Part shown: positions 6,959-15,622 of the stretch, piece by piece
How the letters are laid out: every line of letters begins with the position of its first letter
Numbering within the stretch: the first letter of the stretch is position 1
Source of the DNA: Alphaproteobacteria bacterium
GTDB lineage: Bacteria > Pseudomonadota > Alphaproteobacteria > Rhodobacterales > Rhodobacteraceae
Assembly (NCBI GenBank): GCA_030429495.1
Contig: JAUIFH010000002.1
Span: 434,001 to 498,000, forward strand
Direction of reading: 5' to 3'
Length of the DNA stretch: 64,000 nucleotides
Made by a program: the position numbers and the translations under genes
The notes under the pieces: generated by a model
Database searches by the model: none
The model's input: the letters and a program-made list of their open reading frames with translations, nothing else
What the model was told of the DNA's origin: nothing

Positions 6959-9718
6959 TCAGGCCGGCTCGACCTTGACCGCTGCGAACTTGAACTCGGG
7001 GATCTTGCCGTAGGGGTCGAGCGCGGGGTTCGTCAGCACGTTTGCAGCCGCCTCGACATAGGCGAATGGGACAAACACCATGTCCTCGGCGATGGCGCGA
7101 TCGGCCCGTGCCATGATCTCGATTGCGCCACGCCGGGTCGAAAGCCGGACGCGCTCGCCCGGTTCGACACCAAGCCGCTTCAGCGTATCGGGGTGGAGCG
7201 AGCAGTTGGCCTCGGGTTCCACCGCGTCCAGCACCTTTGACCGCCGTGTCATCGAGCCGGTATGCCAGTGTTCCAGCTGGCGGCCAGTTGTGATGATCAT
7301 CGGATATTCGGCATCCGGCACCTCAGCGGGCGGAATGACGGAAGCCGGCGTGAACTTCGCCCGTCCGCCCGCGCGCGGGAAGCCGTTGCCAAAGACGATT
7401 GGCTGGCCGGGGTCTTCGGGCGACAGCGACGGATAGGTCACCGCGCCTTCGTTTTCCAGCCGCTCCCAGGTGATGTTGTCGAGCGACTTCATCGTCAGCT
7501 TCATCTCGGCGAAGACCTCGCGCGGATGGGTGTAGGTCCAGCCAAGCCCGATACGGTTCGCCAGATCGGTGGTGATCGCCCAATCCTCGCGCGCATCGCC
7601 CGGGGGCGTGACGGCGGCGCGGCCGATCTGCACCTGCCGGTTGGTGTTCGTGACCGTGCCGTTCTTTTCGTAGAAGGCGGCGGCGGGCAGGATCACGTCG
7701 GCATAGTTAGCCGTCTCGGTCAGGAAGATGTCCTGCACGACGAGGTGATCGAGCATCGCCAGCGCCTCGCGCGCATGGTTCAGGTCGGGGTCGGACATCG
7801 CCGGGTTTTCGCCGAGGATATACATGCCCTTGATGTCGCCGTGATGGACGGCATCGAGGATCTCCGTCACCGTCAGCCCCTTCTCATTCGAGAAATCGCC
7901 CGAACCCCAGACGCCCGAGAACTTGCCCCGGATGCTGTCATCGGTGACCGTCTGGTAATCCGGCAGGAACATCGGGATCAGGCCTGCGTCAGAAGCGCCC
8001 TGCACGTTGTTCTGACCGCGAAGCGGGTGCAGGCCGGTACCCGGCCGCCCGACATGGCCGCACATCAGCGCAAGGCTGATCAGGCAGCGCGAATTGTCGG
8101 TGCCATGGATGTGCTGGCTGACACCCATACCCCAGAAGATCATCCCGGCCTTCGAGGTGGCAAAGTCACGCGCCACCTGACGAAGCTGCTCGGCCGGAAT
8201 GCCGCAAATCGGCTCCATCTTCTCGGGCGTGAAGTTCGCCAGATGTGCCTTCTCGGCCTCCCAGTTCTCGGTATAGGCCTCGATGTACTGGCGGTCGTAG
8301 AGGCCTTCCTCGACGATCGTGTGCATGATCGCGTTCAGCATGCTGACATCCGCGCCGGGGCGGAATTTCAGCATATGCGTCGCGAAGCGGCGCAGACCCA
8401 CGCCGCGCGGGTCCATGACGATCAGCTTGCCGCCGCGCTTGGTGAACTGCTTGAAATAGGTCGCGGCGACCGGGTGGTTTTCGATCGGGTTGCAGCCGAT
8501 GACGATGGCAACGTCGGCATTCTCGATCTCGTTGAAGGTCGCCGTAACCGCACCGGAGCCGACATTCTCCAAGAGCGCCGCCACCGACGAGGCGTGGCAT
8601 AGCCGGGTGCAGTGGTCGACGTTGTTGTGGCCGAACCCCTGACGGATGAACTTCTGGAAGAGATAGGCCTCTTCGTTCGAGCACTTAGCCGAGCCGAAGC
8701 CCGCGATGGCGCGACCGCCGGTCCTGTCGGCCAGTGATTTCATGCCGCCTGCGGCGACGTCCAGCGCCTCGTCCCAGCTTGCCTCGCGAAAGTGCTTCTG
8801 CCAGTTCGCCGGGTCGACGTTCAGCCCTTTCGCGGGCGCATCCTCGCGCCGGATCAAGGGCTTGGTCAGGCGGTGCGGGTGGTGGATGTAGTCGAAACCG
8901 AAGCGGCCCTTGACGCACAGGCGACCTTCGTTCGCGGGGCCGTTGATGCCCTCGACATATTTGACCTTGCCGTCCTTGACTTTCAGCGAGACCTGGCAGC
9001 CGACGCCGCAGAAGGGGCAGATCGAGGTCGTCTCACTGTCGAAATCGGCGCGGTCGCCGACCTGCGCTTCATCGAGCACGGTCGCCGGCATCAGTGCGCC
9101 GGTCGGGCAGGCCTGCACGCATTCGCCGCAGGCGACGCAGGTGGACTGGCCCATCGGGTCATCCATGTCGAAGACCGGATAGGCATCGTGGCCGCGACCG
9201 GCCATGCCGATCACGTCATTGACCTGGACCTCGCGGCAGGCGCGGACGCAAAGGCCGCACTGTATGCACGCATCGAGGTTCACGCGCATCGCGACATGGC
9301 TGTCGTCGAGTAGCGGGATGCGCTCTTTTTCGACCTTCGGGAAGCGGCTTTCCGACACGCCATTGGCGGCCGCCATGTCCCAAAGATGCGCCGAGGCATC
9401 ATGCGCCTTGGCCTGTTCAGGTTGATCGGCCAGGAGCAGTTCCATCACCATCTCGCGCGATTTCATCGCGCGCTCGGTGTCGGTCTTCACCACCATGCCG
9501 TTCGTAGCGTTGCGGCAGCACGAGGCAGCGAGCACACGCTCGCCCTCCACCTCGACCACGCAGGCGCGGCAATTGCCGTCCGGGCGGTAGCCAGTCTGGT
9601 CCTTGTGGCAAAGATGCGGGATCACCTTGCCTTCGCGCTTGGCGACTTCCCAGATCGTTTCGCCGGGGGCGGCGGTGACTTCGTTACCGTCGAGGGTGAA
9701 CTTGATTGCGTCGGTCAT
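6959..9718 (-). CDS. fdsA: NAD-dependent formate dehydrogenase, catalytic alpha subunit
   Basis: Oxidises formate to CO2 at a bis-MGD molybdenum or tungsten centre in the cytoplasm. ATG 9718 is chosen because GAGG lies 6 nt upstream; an in-frame ATG at 9730 has no such site. 919 residues. Order of domains: N-terminal [2Fe-2S] domain (Cys37, Cys50, Cys53, Cys67/68), a two-cluster ferredoxin domain (CIQCGLCVRAC and CVACGECVQACP), a Fe4S4 motif (CPFCGVGC), the large molybdopterin domain, and a C-terminal dinucleotide-binding domain. The metal ligand is a cysteine in HCTRLCHASS, so this is not a selenoenzyme. One nt separates it from the fdsB stop. No FdsD-like gene follows it. Confidence 0.93.
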   Translation of the reverse strand: MTDAIKFTLDGNEVTAAPGETIWEVAKREGKVIPHLCHKDQTGYRPDGNCRACVVEVEGERVLAASCCRNATNGMVVKTDTERAMKSREMVMELLLADQPEQAKAHDASAHLWDMAAANGVSESRFPKVEKERIPLLDDSHVAMRVNLDACIQCGLCVRACREVQVNDVIGMAGRGHDAYPVFDMDDPMGQSTCVACGECVQACPTGALMPATVLDEAQVGDRADFDSETTSICPFCGVGCQVSLKVKDGKVKYVEGINGPANEGRLCVKGRFGFDYIHHPHRLTKPLIRREDAPAKGLNVDPANWQKHFREASWDEALDVAAGGMKSLADRTGGRAIAGFGSAKCSNEEAYLFQKFIRQGFGHNNVDHCTRLCHASSVAALLENVGSGAVTATFNEIENADVAIVIGCNPIENHPVAATYFKQFTKRGGKLIVMDPRGVGLRRFATHMLKFRPGADVSMLNAIMHTIVEEGLYDRQYIEAYTENWEAEKAHLANFTPEKMEPICGIPAEQLRQVARDFATSKAGMIFWGMGVSQHIHGTDNSRCLISLALMCGHVGRPGTGLHPLRGQNNVQGASDAGLIPMFLPDYQTVTDDSIRGKFSGVWGSGDFSNEKGLTVTEILDAVHHGDIKGMYILGENPAMSDPDLNHAREALAMLDHLVVQDIFLTETANYADVILPAAAFYEKNGTVTNTNRQVQIGRAAVTPPGDAREDWAITTDLANRIGLGWTYTHPREVFAEMKLTMKSLDNITWERLENEGAVTYPSLSPEDPGQPIVFGNGFPRAGGRAKFTPASVIPPAEVPDAEYPMIITTGRQLEHWHTGSMTRRSKVLDAVEPEANCSLHPDTLKRLGVEPGERVRLSTRRGAIEIMARADRAIAEDMVFVPFAYVEAAANVLTNPALDPYGKIPEFKFAAVKVEPA

Positions 9719-9719
9719 G

Positions 9720-11405
9720 TCAGACCTCATCCGGGAAATGTTTCATCGTCAGGCGGATCGGGTTCGGGGCGGCCTGCCCCAGCCCGCAGATCGAGGCATC
9801 GCCCATGACCTGGCAGAGGTCCTCCAGCAGCCCTTGATCCCACTTGTCTGCCTTCATCAGCTTCACAGCCTTTTCGCAGCCGACCCGGCAGGGGGTGCAC
9901 TGGCCACAGCTTTCGCTCTCGAAGAAGCGCAGCATGTTGAGCGCGGCGGCCTTGGCCGAGTCCTTGTCCGACAGCACCACGACGGCGGCGGAGCCGATGA
10001 AGGTGCCGTGCGGCTGGAGCGTGTCGAAGTCCAGCGGAATATCGGCCATCGAGGCGGGCAGAAGGCCCGAGGACGGACCGCCCGGCTGGTAGGCCTTGAA
10101 GCTGTGCCCCTCTGCCATGCCGCCACAGGCTTCGATGATGTCGGTGATCGTCGAACCGGCGGGAAGCAGATAGACGCCGGGTTTTGCGACACGGCCCGAG
10201 ACGGAGTAAGAGCGCAGGCCCTTGCGGCCATTCTTCTCGGTCGTGTTCAGCACTTCCGGCCCCTCGCGGACGATCCGCGTGACCCAGTGCAGCGTCTCGA
10301 CGTTGTGGACCAAAGTCGGGCGGTCGAAGATGCCGACTGCGGCGACGTAGGGAGGGCGCTGGCGCGGGATGCCGCGCTTGCCTTCGATCGATTCGATCAT
10401 CGCCGATTCTTCGCCGCAGATATAGGCGCCCGCACCGCGGCGCAGTTCGATCTCACCCTTCAGGATGATGCCCTCGTCTTCCAGCGCCGCGATCTCGCGC
10501 CGCAGGATTTCCAGAACCGCCGGGTATTCGTCGCGCATGTAGATGAAGCAGCGCTCCGCCTCGACGGCCCAGGCGGCGATCAGCATACCTTCCAGCATCA
10601 GATGCGGCGTGCGTTCGAGATAGTAGCGGTCCTTGAACGTGCCCGGTTCGCCCTCATCGCCGTTGACGGCAAGATAGCGCACACCCGGATTGGCACGCAC
10701 GAAGCCCCATTTGCGGCCCGAGGGGAAGCCAGCGCCGCCAAGACCGCGCAGGCCGGAGGCGAGCACGGTTTCCTGAACCTTTTCCCAGTCGCCCGATTTG
10801 CGCAACTCGGCGAGTTTCGCGTAGCCGCCCGCCGCCTTGTAGGAAGCGAAATCCTCGTAGGCCGGAACTTCGGCGTGGAAATGGCCGTCCTTCAGCGCCG
10901 CCTCCACCTTTGCGGGCGTGGCGTTGTCGATATGCTTGTGGCCGATCTCAAGAACCGGCGCGGTGTCGCAGCGGCCCATGCACGGCGCGCGCAAAACACG
11001 GATCCTCTTCGGGTCCAGGCCCTTTTCCAGCGCTGCAATCAGGGCCTCGGAACCCGCCAGTTCGCAGGACAGCGACTCGCAAACCCGGATCGTCAGGTCG
11101 GGCGGCGGGGTTTCGCCTTCTTTCACCGGGTCGAAATGCGCGTAGAAGGTTGCGACCTCCCAGATTTCCGCCATCCCGGTGCGCAGTTCCTCGGACAATG
11201 CGCGCAGGTGCGGGGCCGAAAGGCAGCCGTACTTGTCCTGGATCAGGTGCAGGTACTCGATCAGAAGATCCCGGCGATACGGTCCCTCGCCAAGCAGCGT
11301 ACGGACCTCGGCCCAGGCGCGATCCTCAAGCTGCCGACCCTTCGGTGTCTTGCGTCCCTTGCCCCGTCCGGATTTCCAGACGCCGCCCTTGTCGTCGAGT
11401 GCCAT
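9720..11405 (-). CDS. fdsB: Formate dehydrogenase beta subunit, NuoE-NuoF fusion (NADH-binding)
   Basis: Transfers electrons from FdsA to NAD+ through FMN. ATG 11405 gives 561 residues starting MALDDKGG; a GTG at 11441 is in frame. Residues 1-150 are a NuoE/FdsG-type thioredoxin-like [2Fe-2S] domain (CESLSC ... CMGRCD). The rest is NuoF-like: GLRGLGGAGFPSGRKW for NADH/FMN binding, CGEESAMIESIEGKRG, and the C-terminal [4Fe-4S] cysteines in ESCGQCTPCRVGC. In other bacteria FdsG and FdsB are separate chains; here they are fused. Runs directly into fdsA. A perfect dyad at 11488-11506 lies upstream and may be its operator. Confidence 0.92.
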   Translation of the reverse strand: MALDDKGGVWKSGRGKGRKTPKGRQLEDRAWAEVRTLLGEGPYRRDLLIEYLHLIQDKYGCLSAPHLRALSEELRTGMAEIWEVATFYAHFDPVKEGETPPPDLTIRVCESLSCELAGSEALIAALEKGLDPKRIRVLRAPCMGRCDTAPVLEIGHKHIDNATPAKVEAALKDGHFHAEVPAYEDFASYKAAGGYAKLAELRKSGDWEKVQETVLASGLRGLGGAGFPSGRKWGFVRANPGVRYLAVNGDEGEPGTFKDRYYLERTPHLMLEGMLIAAWAVEAERCFIYMRDEYPAVLEILRREIAALEDEGIILKGEIELRRGAGAYICGEESAMIESIEGKRGIPRQRPPYVAAVGIFDRPTLVHNVETLHWVTRIVREGPEVLNTTEKNGRKGLRSYSVSGRVAKPGVYLLPAGSTITDIIEACGGMAEGHSFKAYQPGGPSSGLLPASMADIPLDFDTLQPHGTFIGSAAVVVLSDKDSAKAAALNMLRFFESESCGQCTPCRVGCEKAVKLMKADKWDQGLLEDLCQVMGDASICGLGQAAPNPIRLTMKHFPDEV

Positions 11406-11487
11406 GGCCACGTATCCCGTCGTACACAGTTCAGGTGCCACTTGTCTCTAACCGATACTTTCGGATCAATTTCGCAATCTCGTGGGC

Positions 11488-11506
11488 TGATAGAGAACAT
11501 CTATCA
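11488..11506. promoter_or_regulatory. Perfect dyad between fdsB and tusA, LysR-type (T-N11-A) layout
   Basis: TGATAGA-N5-TCTATCA, 7-bp perfect arms. Within it T11491-N11-A11503 fits the LysR-family core. It stands 82 nt from the fdsB ATG and 86 nt from the tusA ATG, so it could serve either divergent gene. FDH operons are known to be controlled by LysR-type FdsR in some bacteria; no lysR gene is present in the window. Confidence 0.55.
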
Positions 11507-11592
11507 AAAGCGGCACTTTTCAGTTGCGTATCTTGTCATGCCTTTTTGAAGGGCAATGGACAGAATGCGCCGTTTTGCGTATCTCCGGCGCC

Positions 11593-11820
11593 ATGGATTG
11601 GGATCAGGAAATCGACGCGACAGGGCTTCTTTGCCCCCTGCCGGTGCTCAAGGCGCGCAAGCGCCTTGCCGCGATGACGCCGGGCGCGGTGCTGAAGCTG
11701 ATCGCGACCGATCCTGCGGCAGTGATCGACGTGCCGCACTTCTGCGGCGAATCCGGTCACACCCTGGTCGGAACGTCCGAGGATGGCGCGACACAGGTCT
11801 ACTTCATCCGTCGCCGCTAA
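11593..11820 (+). CDS. tusA: TusA/SirA-family sulfurtransferase
   Basis: 75 residues from ATG 11593; the open frame extends upstream to 11524 but the conserved fold begins here. The signature is DATGLLCPLPVLKARKRL with the catalytic Cys14 in the CPxP motif at the start of the first helix. A second cysteine (HFCGESGH) lies near residue 56, a position common in this family. TusA proteins carry persulfide sulfur. Placed head-to-head with fdsBA, it may help supply sulfur for FDH cofactor activation together with FdhD; that role is inference. Could be a paralogue of the tRNA-thiolation TusA. Confidence 0.85.
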   Translation: MDWDQEIDATGLLCPLPVLKARKRLAAMTPGAVLKLIATDPAAVIDVPHFCGESGHTLVGTSEDGATQVYFIRRR

Positions 11821-11871
11821 CGGGCGGAAGGCCGCATAGCATCGTGCGGACGCCACAATCTTTCGTGACGG

Positions 11872-13140
11872 TCAGAGGCCGAAGCCGGAGAATGGTAGGA
11901 AACACACCGGGTCGCCCGGCGCGATTTCGGCGGCGCCGTCGCCGAGTTCGACCAGACCGGTTGCCCATGCAAGCCCGCTGATCCTTCCCGACCCTTCTGA
12001 GGCGAACACCTCGGCCCGGCCATCCGCGCCGATGCGGGCGCGCAGGTATTCCCTCCGCCCGGCTTTCTTCCGCTTCGAAAAGCCGGCGGAAACGGTGAAC
12101 GCCTCCGGCTCTGCCCATCCGCCACCGGCGAGCAGGCCAAGCGCGGGCCGCGCGAAGATGAGCGCGCAAACCAGCGCGGCGACCGGATTGCCGGGCAGAC
12201 CGAATACCGGCACGCCCTGCCAGAGCGCCAATGCGAGCGGCCGCCCCGGCTTCATCGCGATGCGCCAGCTGGACAGCGTACCGGCATCGCGCAGCAGGGC
12301 GGAGACGTGATCCTCGTCGCCGGCCGAAGCACCGCCGGATGTCAGGATCACGTCGGCTTCGGCAGCGCCCCGATCAAGTGCGGCGGCGATCAGGGCCGGG
12401 TCGTCGCGGACATGGCCAAGGTCGACTGCATGCGCGCCCCAGCCCGTCGCAAGCGAAAGCAGCATGGGCCGGTTCGCATCGTAGATCTGGTGCGGCAGTG
12501 CCGGCAGCGCCGCGCTGCCGACAATCTCGTCGCCGGTTGAAAGAACGCCGACCCGGAGCCGTCGGAAAACCGCGACCTCGGCGATGCCGAGCGCAGAGAG
12601 CAGCGCGAGGTCCGGTGCCCGAAGGCGTCGTCCGGCCTGCAATGCGGTGGCGCCTTCGCCGACATCCTCGCCCGCCGCCCGGGTATTGGCGCGGGGTTTG
12701 ACCGGCCCGTCGAAGGCGACGATCGCGCCATCGGTGGCGCAATCCTCCTCCAGCACGACGGTGTCGACGCCGTCGGGCAGGATCGCGCCTGTCAGGATAC
12801 GAACGGCATGGCCTGTCGGGACCGTTCCGCCGAAAGGTTGGCCGGCCGCCGCGCGCCCGGCCACCAGCGGCAGGCGCTGAATACCGTCGCCCGTCGCCGC
12901 GTGGGCGAAGCCGTAGCCGTCGACGGCGGAGTTCGCATGCGGAGGGTTGGACCGACGCGCGACGCAATCCGCAGCAAGGATGCGTCCGGCCGCCTCAGGC
13001 GATGCCACCGTGTCGGTTCCGGCGATCGGCACCAGTGCCGCGCGGAGCCGGGCCAGCGCCTCCTCGACCGGGACCCACGCCACGCCCTGTGGCATCGCGA
13101 AGCAATCGTCGCGCAGCCGCGGGGGGACAGGGCCGCTCAC
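11872..13140 (-). CDS. moeA: Molybdopterin molybdenumtransferase MoeA
   Basis: Inserts molybdate into adenylylated molybdopterin. GTG 13140 overlaps the mobB stop (GTGA), giving 422 residues, normal for MoeA. Hallmarks: SNPPHANSAVDGYGFA near the N-terminus (PxxxxSxMDGYA-like), VRILTGAILPDGVDTVV (TGAxxPxGAD-like), a central MoCF/MogA-like domain with STGDEI and TSGGASAGDEDHV, KPGRPLALA, and GLPGNPVAALV, then a C-terminal barrel. It is the last gene of the overlapped chain fdhD-YcxB-like-mobA-mobB-moeA. Its stop lies 51 nt from the convergent tusA stop. Confidence 0.95.
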   Translation of the reverse strand: MSGPVPPRLRDDCFAMPQGVAWVPVEEALARLRAALVPIAGTDTVASPEAAGRILAADCVARRSNPPHANSAVDGYGFAHAATGDGIQRLPLVAGRAAAGQPFGGTVPTGHAVRILTGAILPDGVDTVVLEEDCATDGAIVAFDGPVKPRANTRAAGEDVGEGATALQAGRRLRAPDLALLSALGIAEVAVFRRLRVGVLSTGDEIVGSAALPALPHQIYDANRPMLLSLATGWGAHAVDLGHVRDDPALIAAALDRGAAEADVILTSGGASAGDEDHVSALLRDAGTLSSWRIAMKPGRPLALALWQGVPVFGLPGNPVAALVCALIFARPALGLLAGGGWAEPEAFTVSAGFSKRKKAGRREYLRARIGADGRAEVFASEGSGRISGLAWATGLVELGDGAAEIAPGDPVCFLPFSGFGL

Positions 13141-13631
13141 AACCCTACCTCGCCAAGGATGAAATCGGCAACGTCGGCAGTGGCGTTCAGGTCGAAGACG
13201 GGAAGCGGCAGGCCGGGCAGGGCGGTATCGGTGGCCACGGCCCGGATCGTCGCGTTCTCGCCCGCAAGAAGCGGCCGTCCGGTCTCGGCGCGGTGCGCCT
13301 CGATCTTCGGGTGATCGCCGCGCTTGTAGCCCTCGACCAGCACCAGATCGACCGGCGAAAGCCGCGCGAGCAAGTCCGCGAGCGCGGGTTCCGGTGCCCC
13401 GCGCAACTCATGCATCAACGCCCAGCGTGCGGGTGAGGCTACGAGGACTTCCCGTGCGCCGGCTTCGCGGTGGCGGAAGCTGTCGCGACCCTCCTGGTCG
13501 ACATCGGTGGCGTGATGCGCGTGCTTGACCGTCGAGACCGACAGCCCCCGCCCCGTGATCTCTGTCACCAGTCGCTCCATCAGTGTGGTCTTGCCGGAGT
13601 TCTTCCAGCCGGTGACACCATAGACCCTCAT
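13137..13631 (-). CDS. mobB: Molybdopterin-guanine dinucleotide biosynthesis adaptor MobB
   Basis: 164 residues with a P-loop GWKNSGKT at residues 8-15 directly at the N-terminus, VKHAHHATDVDQEGRDS after the first helix, and LVLVEGYKRGDHPKIE, the usual MobB Walker-B-like segment. MobB binds GTP and assists MobA in making MGD, the form of the cofactor FdsA needs. Start ATG 13631 overlaps the mobA stop and its stop overlaps the moeA start, each by 4 nt. Confidence 0.94.
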   Translation of the reverse strand: MRVYGVTGWKNSGKTTLMERLVTEITGRGLSVSTVKHAHHATDVDQEGRDSFRHREAGAREVLVASPARWALMHELRGAPEPALADLLARLSPVDLVLVEGYKRGDHPKIEAHRAETGRPLLAGENATIRAVATDTALPGLPLPVFDLNATADVADFILGEVGL

Positions 13632-14230
13632 GCGGTCAACCCCTCCGCCACGACGATGTCCTCGGGCGTGTTGATGTTGAAGAACGGGTCGAACGGATCG
13701 GCCGGGAATACTGCCGTGCCGGCCCCGTGGCCATCGGTCCAGCGGACGATCTTTCGCAGCCCGTCGCGAAGCGCGGCGCGCAGGTCGTCGCGCAGCGCTA
13801 CCGGCCAGAGGCCGAATGTCGGATGCTGCCAGAGCTTGCCGGTCTCATCCGGGCTTGCCGCCAGCGCGAGGCCCGAAGGGCCGCACGCGGCCGCGAGCCG
13901 GTCCACCAAATCAGCCGGAAAAAAAGGCGTGTCGGCGGCGACCGTGACGATCGCCCCTGCGCCGAGTTCCGCTGCCCAGTCAAGCCCCGCCAGAACACCG
14001 GCAAGGGGGCCGGGATGGTCGGGCAGGCTGTCTGGCAGGACCGGTAGACCGAACTCTGCAAACCGCGCGGCATCGCCGTTCGCGTTGATCGCAAGCGCCC
14101 CGCATTGTGGCGCAAGCCGCGCGATGACGTGGTCGAGCAGGCGCTTCCCCGCGACCACCTTCAGCCCCTTGTCGCCACCGCCCATGCGCGTGGCCTTGCC
14201 GCCCGCGAGGATTACGCCGGGTAGGGTCAT
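13628..14230 (-). CDS. mobA: Molybdenum cofactor guanylyltransferase MobA
   Basis: Adds GMP to Mo-molybdopterin. The open frame reaches back to 14617 inside the preceding gene, but the protein family begins with MTLPGVILAGGKATRMGGGDK, so ATG 14230 (overlapping the upstream stop as ATGA) is the start, giving 200 residues. LAGGxxxRMGGxDK is the GTP-binding loop; DSLPDHPGPLAGVLAGL and VTVAADTPFFP (metal-binding Asp) follow in order. Tightly coupled to mobB. Confidence 0.94.
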   Translation of the reverse strand: MTLPGVILAGGKATRMGGGDKGLKVVAGKRLLDHVIARLAPQCGALAINANGDAARFAEFGLPVLPDSLPDHPGPLAGVLAGLDWAAELGAGAIVTVAADTPFFPADLVDRLAAACGPSGLALAASPDETGKLWQHPTFGLWPVALRDDLRAALRDGLRKIVRWTDGHGAGTAVFPADPFDPFFNINTPEDIVVAEGLTA

Positions 14231-14757
14231 GCGCCGGCCTCCTTGCGCCATACCTCTATCTGTCCGCTGAAGAGTGCCGGCGTCCATCCGTCGGGCAGAC
14301 GGTCTGCGGCGACAACGAGGGATTGTTCCGGACCAATACGGAGTATCACACCGCCAGTGAAGTTCTGCGGTGGGGAAACTGATCGCCACGGTAGGTCCAA
14401 GCGCGCATGCGCACTTTCCGAGCGCGCGCCATCGGCGTTGAACGTTATGGTCAGAGGGTAGTCGCCTCGTTCCGTGGGAAGGCGGGGCCCAAAGCGTTCG
14501 AGGAGCGCCGGCTTGATGAACCGATTGAACCAACGCAACGCGAAATAGCCGCAATAGGCCGCAACAGCTTGATCGAAGCGGATTGATCCGGCGAGGACGA
14601 GAGGCACCGGAATGCACACAAGCAGGATCTTCGCCCCTTCAACGATCAAGTGATCGCGGGGCGAGCCGAATCCGAAACGGCGCATTCGCCTCAACGCGCG
14701 GCGTGCCTCAGCCGCCTCGTTGTAGCGGACAACGATTTCCTGAGCATCGTCATTCAT
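14227..14757 (-). CDS. YcxB-like membrane protein within the molybdenum-cofactor operon
   Basis: ATG 14757 is chosen: it overlaps the fdhD stop by 8 nt and starts MNDDAQEIV. 176 residues. Two hydrophobic segments (about 44-62 and 68-82) are followed by a soluble C-terminal half with LTITFNADGARSES and LDLPWRSV, the pattern of the YcxB-like C-terminal domain (a PH-like beta fold). Membership is a judgement from pattern, not a search. It sits between fdhD and mobA with overlaps at both ends, so it is made from the same transcript, which is not a usual neighbour for YcxB proteins. Role unknown. Confidence 0.55.
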   Translation of the reverse strand: MNDDAQEIVVRYNEAAEARRALRRMRRFGFGSPRDHLIVEGAKILLVCIPVPLVLAGSIRFDQAVAAYCGYFALRWFNRFIKPALLERFGPRLPTERGDYPLTITFNADGARSESAHARLDLPWRSVSPPQNFTGGVILRIGPEQSLVVAADRLPDGWTPALFSGQIEVWRKEAGA

Positions 14758-15622
14758 CGTCGGCCGCCTTCCTGCGATGCCTCGCGCCTTCCTCCGGCAC
14801 CGCCGCCGGGTCGGCATCGCGCACCAGCCTTTCCTCGCCTGCGAGGCAGACGAACCGCTGCCCCCGCATCCGGCCGATCAGTGTTAGCCCGACCTGCCGC
14901 GCGATCTCCACCCCCCAGGCGGTGAAGCCCGAGCGCGAGGCGAGGACGGGGATGCCCATCTGCGCGGTCTTGATCACCATTTCCGAGGTCAGCCGTCCGG
15001 TCGTGTAAAGGATCTTGTCCGCCGGGGGCACGGAATGGCGGAACATGTAGCCCGCGATCTTGTCCACGGCGTTGTGGCGGCCGACATCCTCCATGTAGAC
15101 GAGCGGTCGGTCGCGTTCGCAAAGCACCGTGCCGTGGATTGCGCCCGCCTCCAGATAGAGCGAAGGCATCGTGTTGATTTCCTTCGCGAGCGCGTAGAGC
15201 CAGCTTGCCCGCACCTCCGCCGGAGGCAGCGTCAGGCCGTCGAGCCCCTCCATCATGTCGCCGAAGACAGTGCCGACCGCACAGCCGGAGGTGCGCGTCT
15301 TTTTCTTCACCTTCTCTTCGTAGAATGTGCGGCGTTCGGTCCGCACGACGACCGTCTCGATCTCCTCGTCATGGTCAACACCAGTGACCACGTCGTCGGC
15401 CTTCAGCATCCCCTGATTGCGAAGGAAACCCAGCGCAAGATATTCGGGATAGTCCCCGATCGTCATCGCCGTCACGATCTCCTGACTGTTGAGGAATATC
15501 GTCAGCGGCCGCTCCTCGACGACGGATATTTCTGCCTCGGCGCCGGTCTGGTCGGTCCCGCGCACGCGGCGGGTAAGCCGTGGATCGGCGGGGTTGGGAA
15601 GGATCGGCAGGTCAGGGGGCAT
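14750..15622 (-). CDS. fdhD: Formate dehydrogenase accessory sulfurtransferase FdhD
   Basis: Passes sulfur from a cysteine desulfurase to the FDH Mo/W cofactor. ATG 15622 has GGAAAG 7 nt upstream (290 residues); ATG 15649 is an alternative. The frame stays open to 16276 but that part is antisense to the DUF2478 gene. Motifs: EERPLTIFLNSQEIVTAM, DYPEYLALGFLRNQGM, the catalytic-loop region TRTSGCAVGTVFG (a single conserved Cys here rather than CxxC), EDVGRHNAVDKIAG and LYTTGRLTSEMVIK. First gene of the cofactor operon and divergent, with only a short gap, from the DUF2478-tup genes. Confidence 0.93.
   Translation of the reverse strand: MPPDLPILPNPADPRLTRRVRGTDQTGAEAEISVVEERPLTIFLNSQEIVTAMTIGDYPEYLALGFLRNQGMLKADDVVTGVDHDEEIETVVVRTERRTFYEEKVKKKTRTSGCAVGTVFGDMMEGLDGLTLPPAEVRASWLYALAKEINTMPSLYLEAGAIHGTVLCERDRPLVYMEDVGRHNAVDKIAGYMFRHSVPPADKILYTTGRLTSEMVIKTAQMGIPVLASRSGFTAWGVEIARQVGLTLIGRMRGQRFVCLAGEERLVRDADPAAVPEEGARHRRKAADDE

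Noticed and set aside
6959-9718. Possibility that FdsA uses selenocysteine
   Set aside because: The catalytic position is an ordinary cysteine codon in RLCHASS and no in-frame stop is present.
11832-11849. CCGCA-N8-TGCGG as a terminator between tusA and moeA
   Set aside because: Only a 5-bp stem with no T-run; too weak to call.
13137-14617. mobA start at 14617
   Set aside because: The upstream 129 codons overlap the YcxB-like gene in another frame, while the GTP-loop motif LAGG lies directly after ATG 14230.
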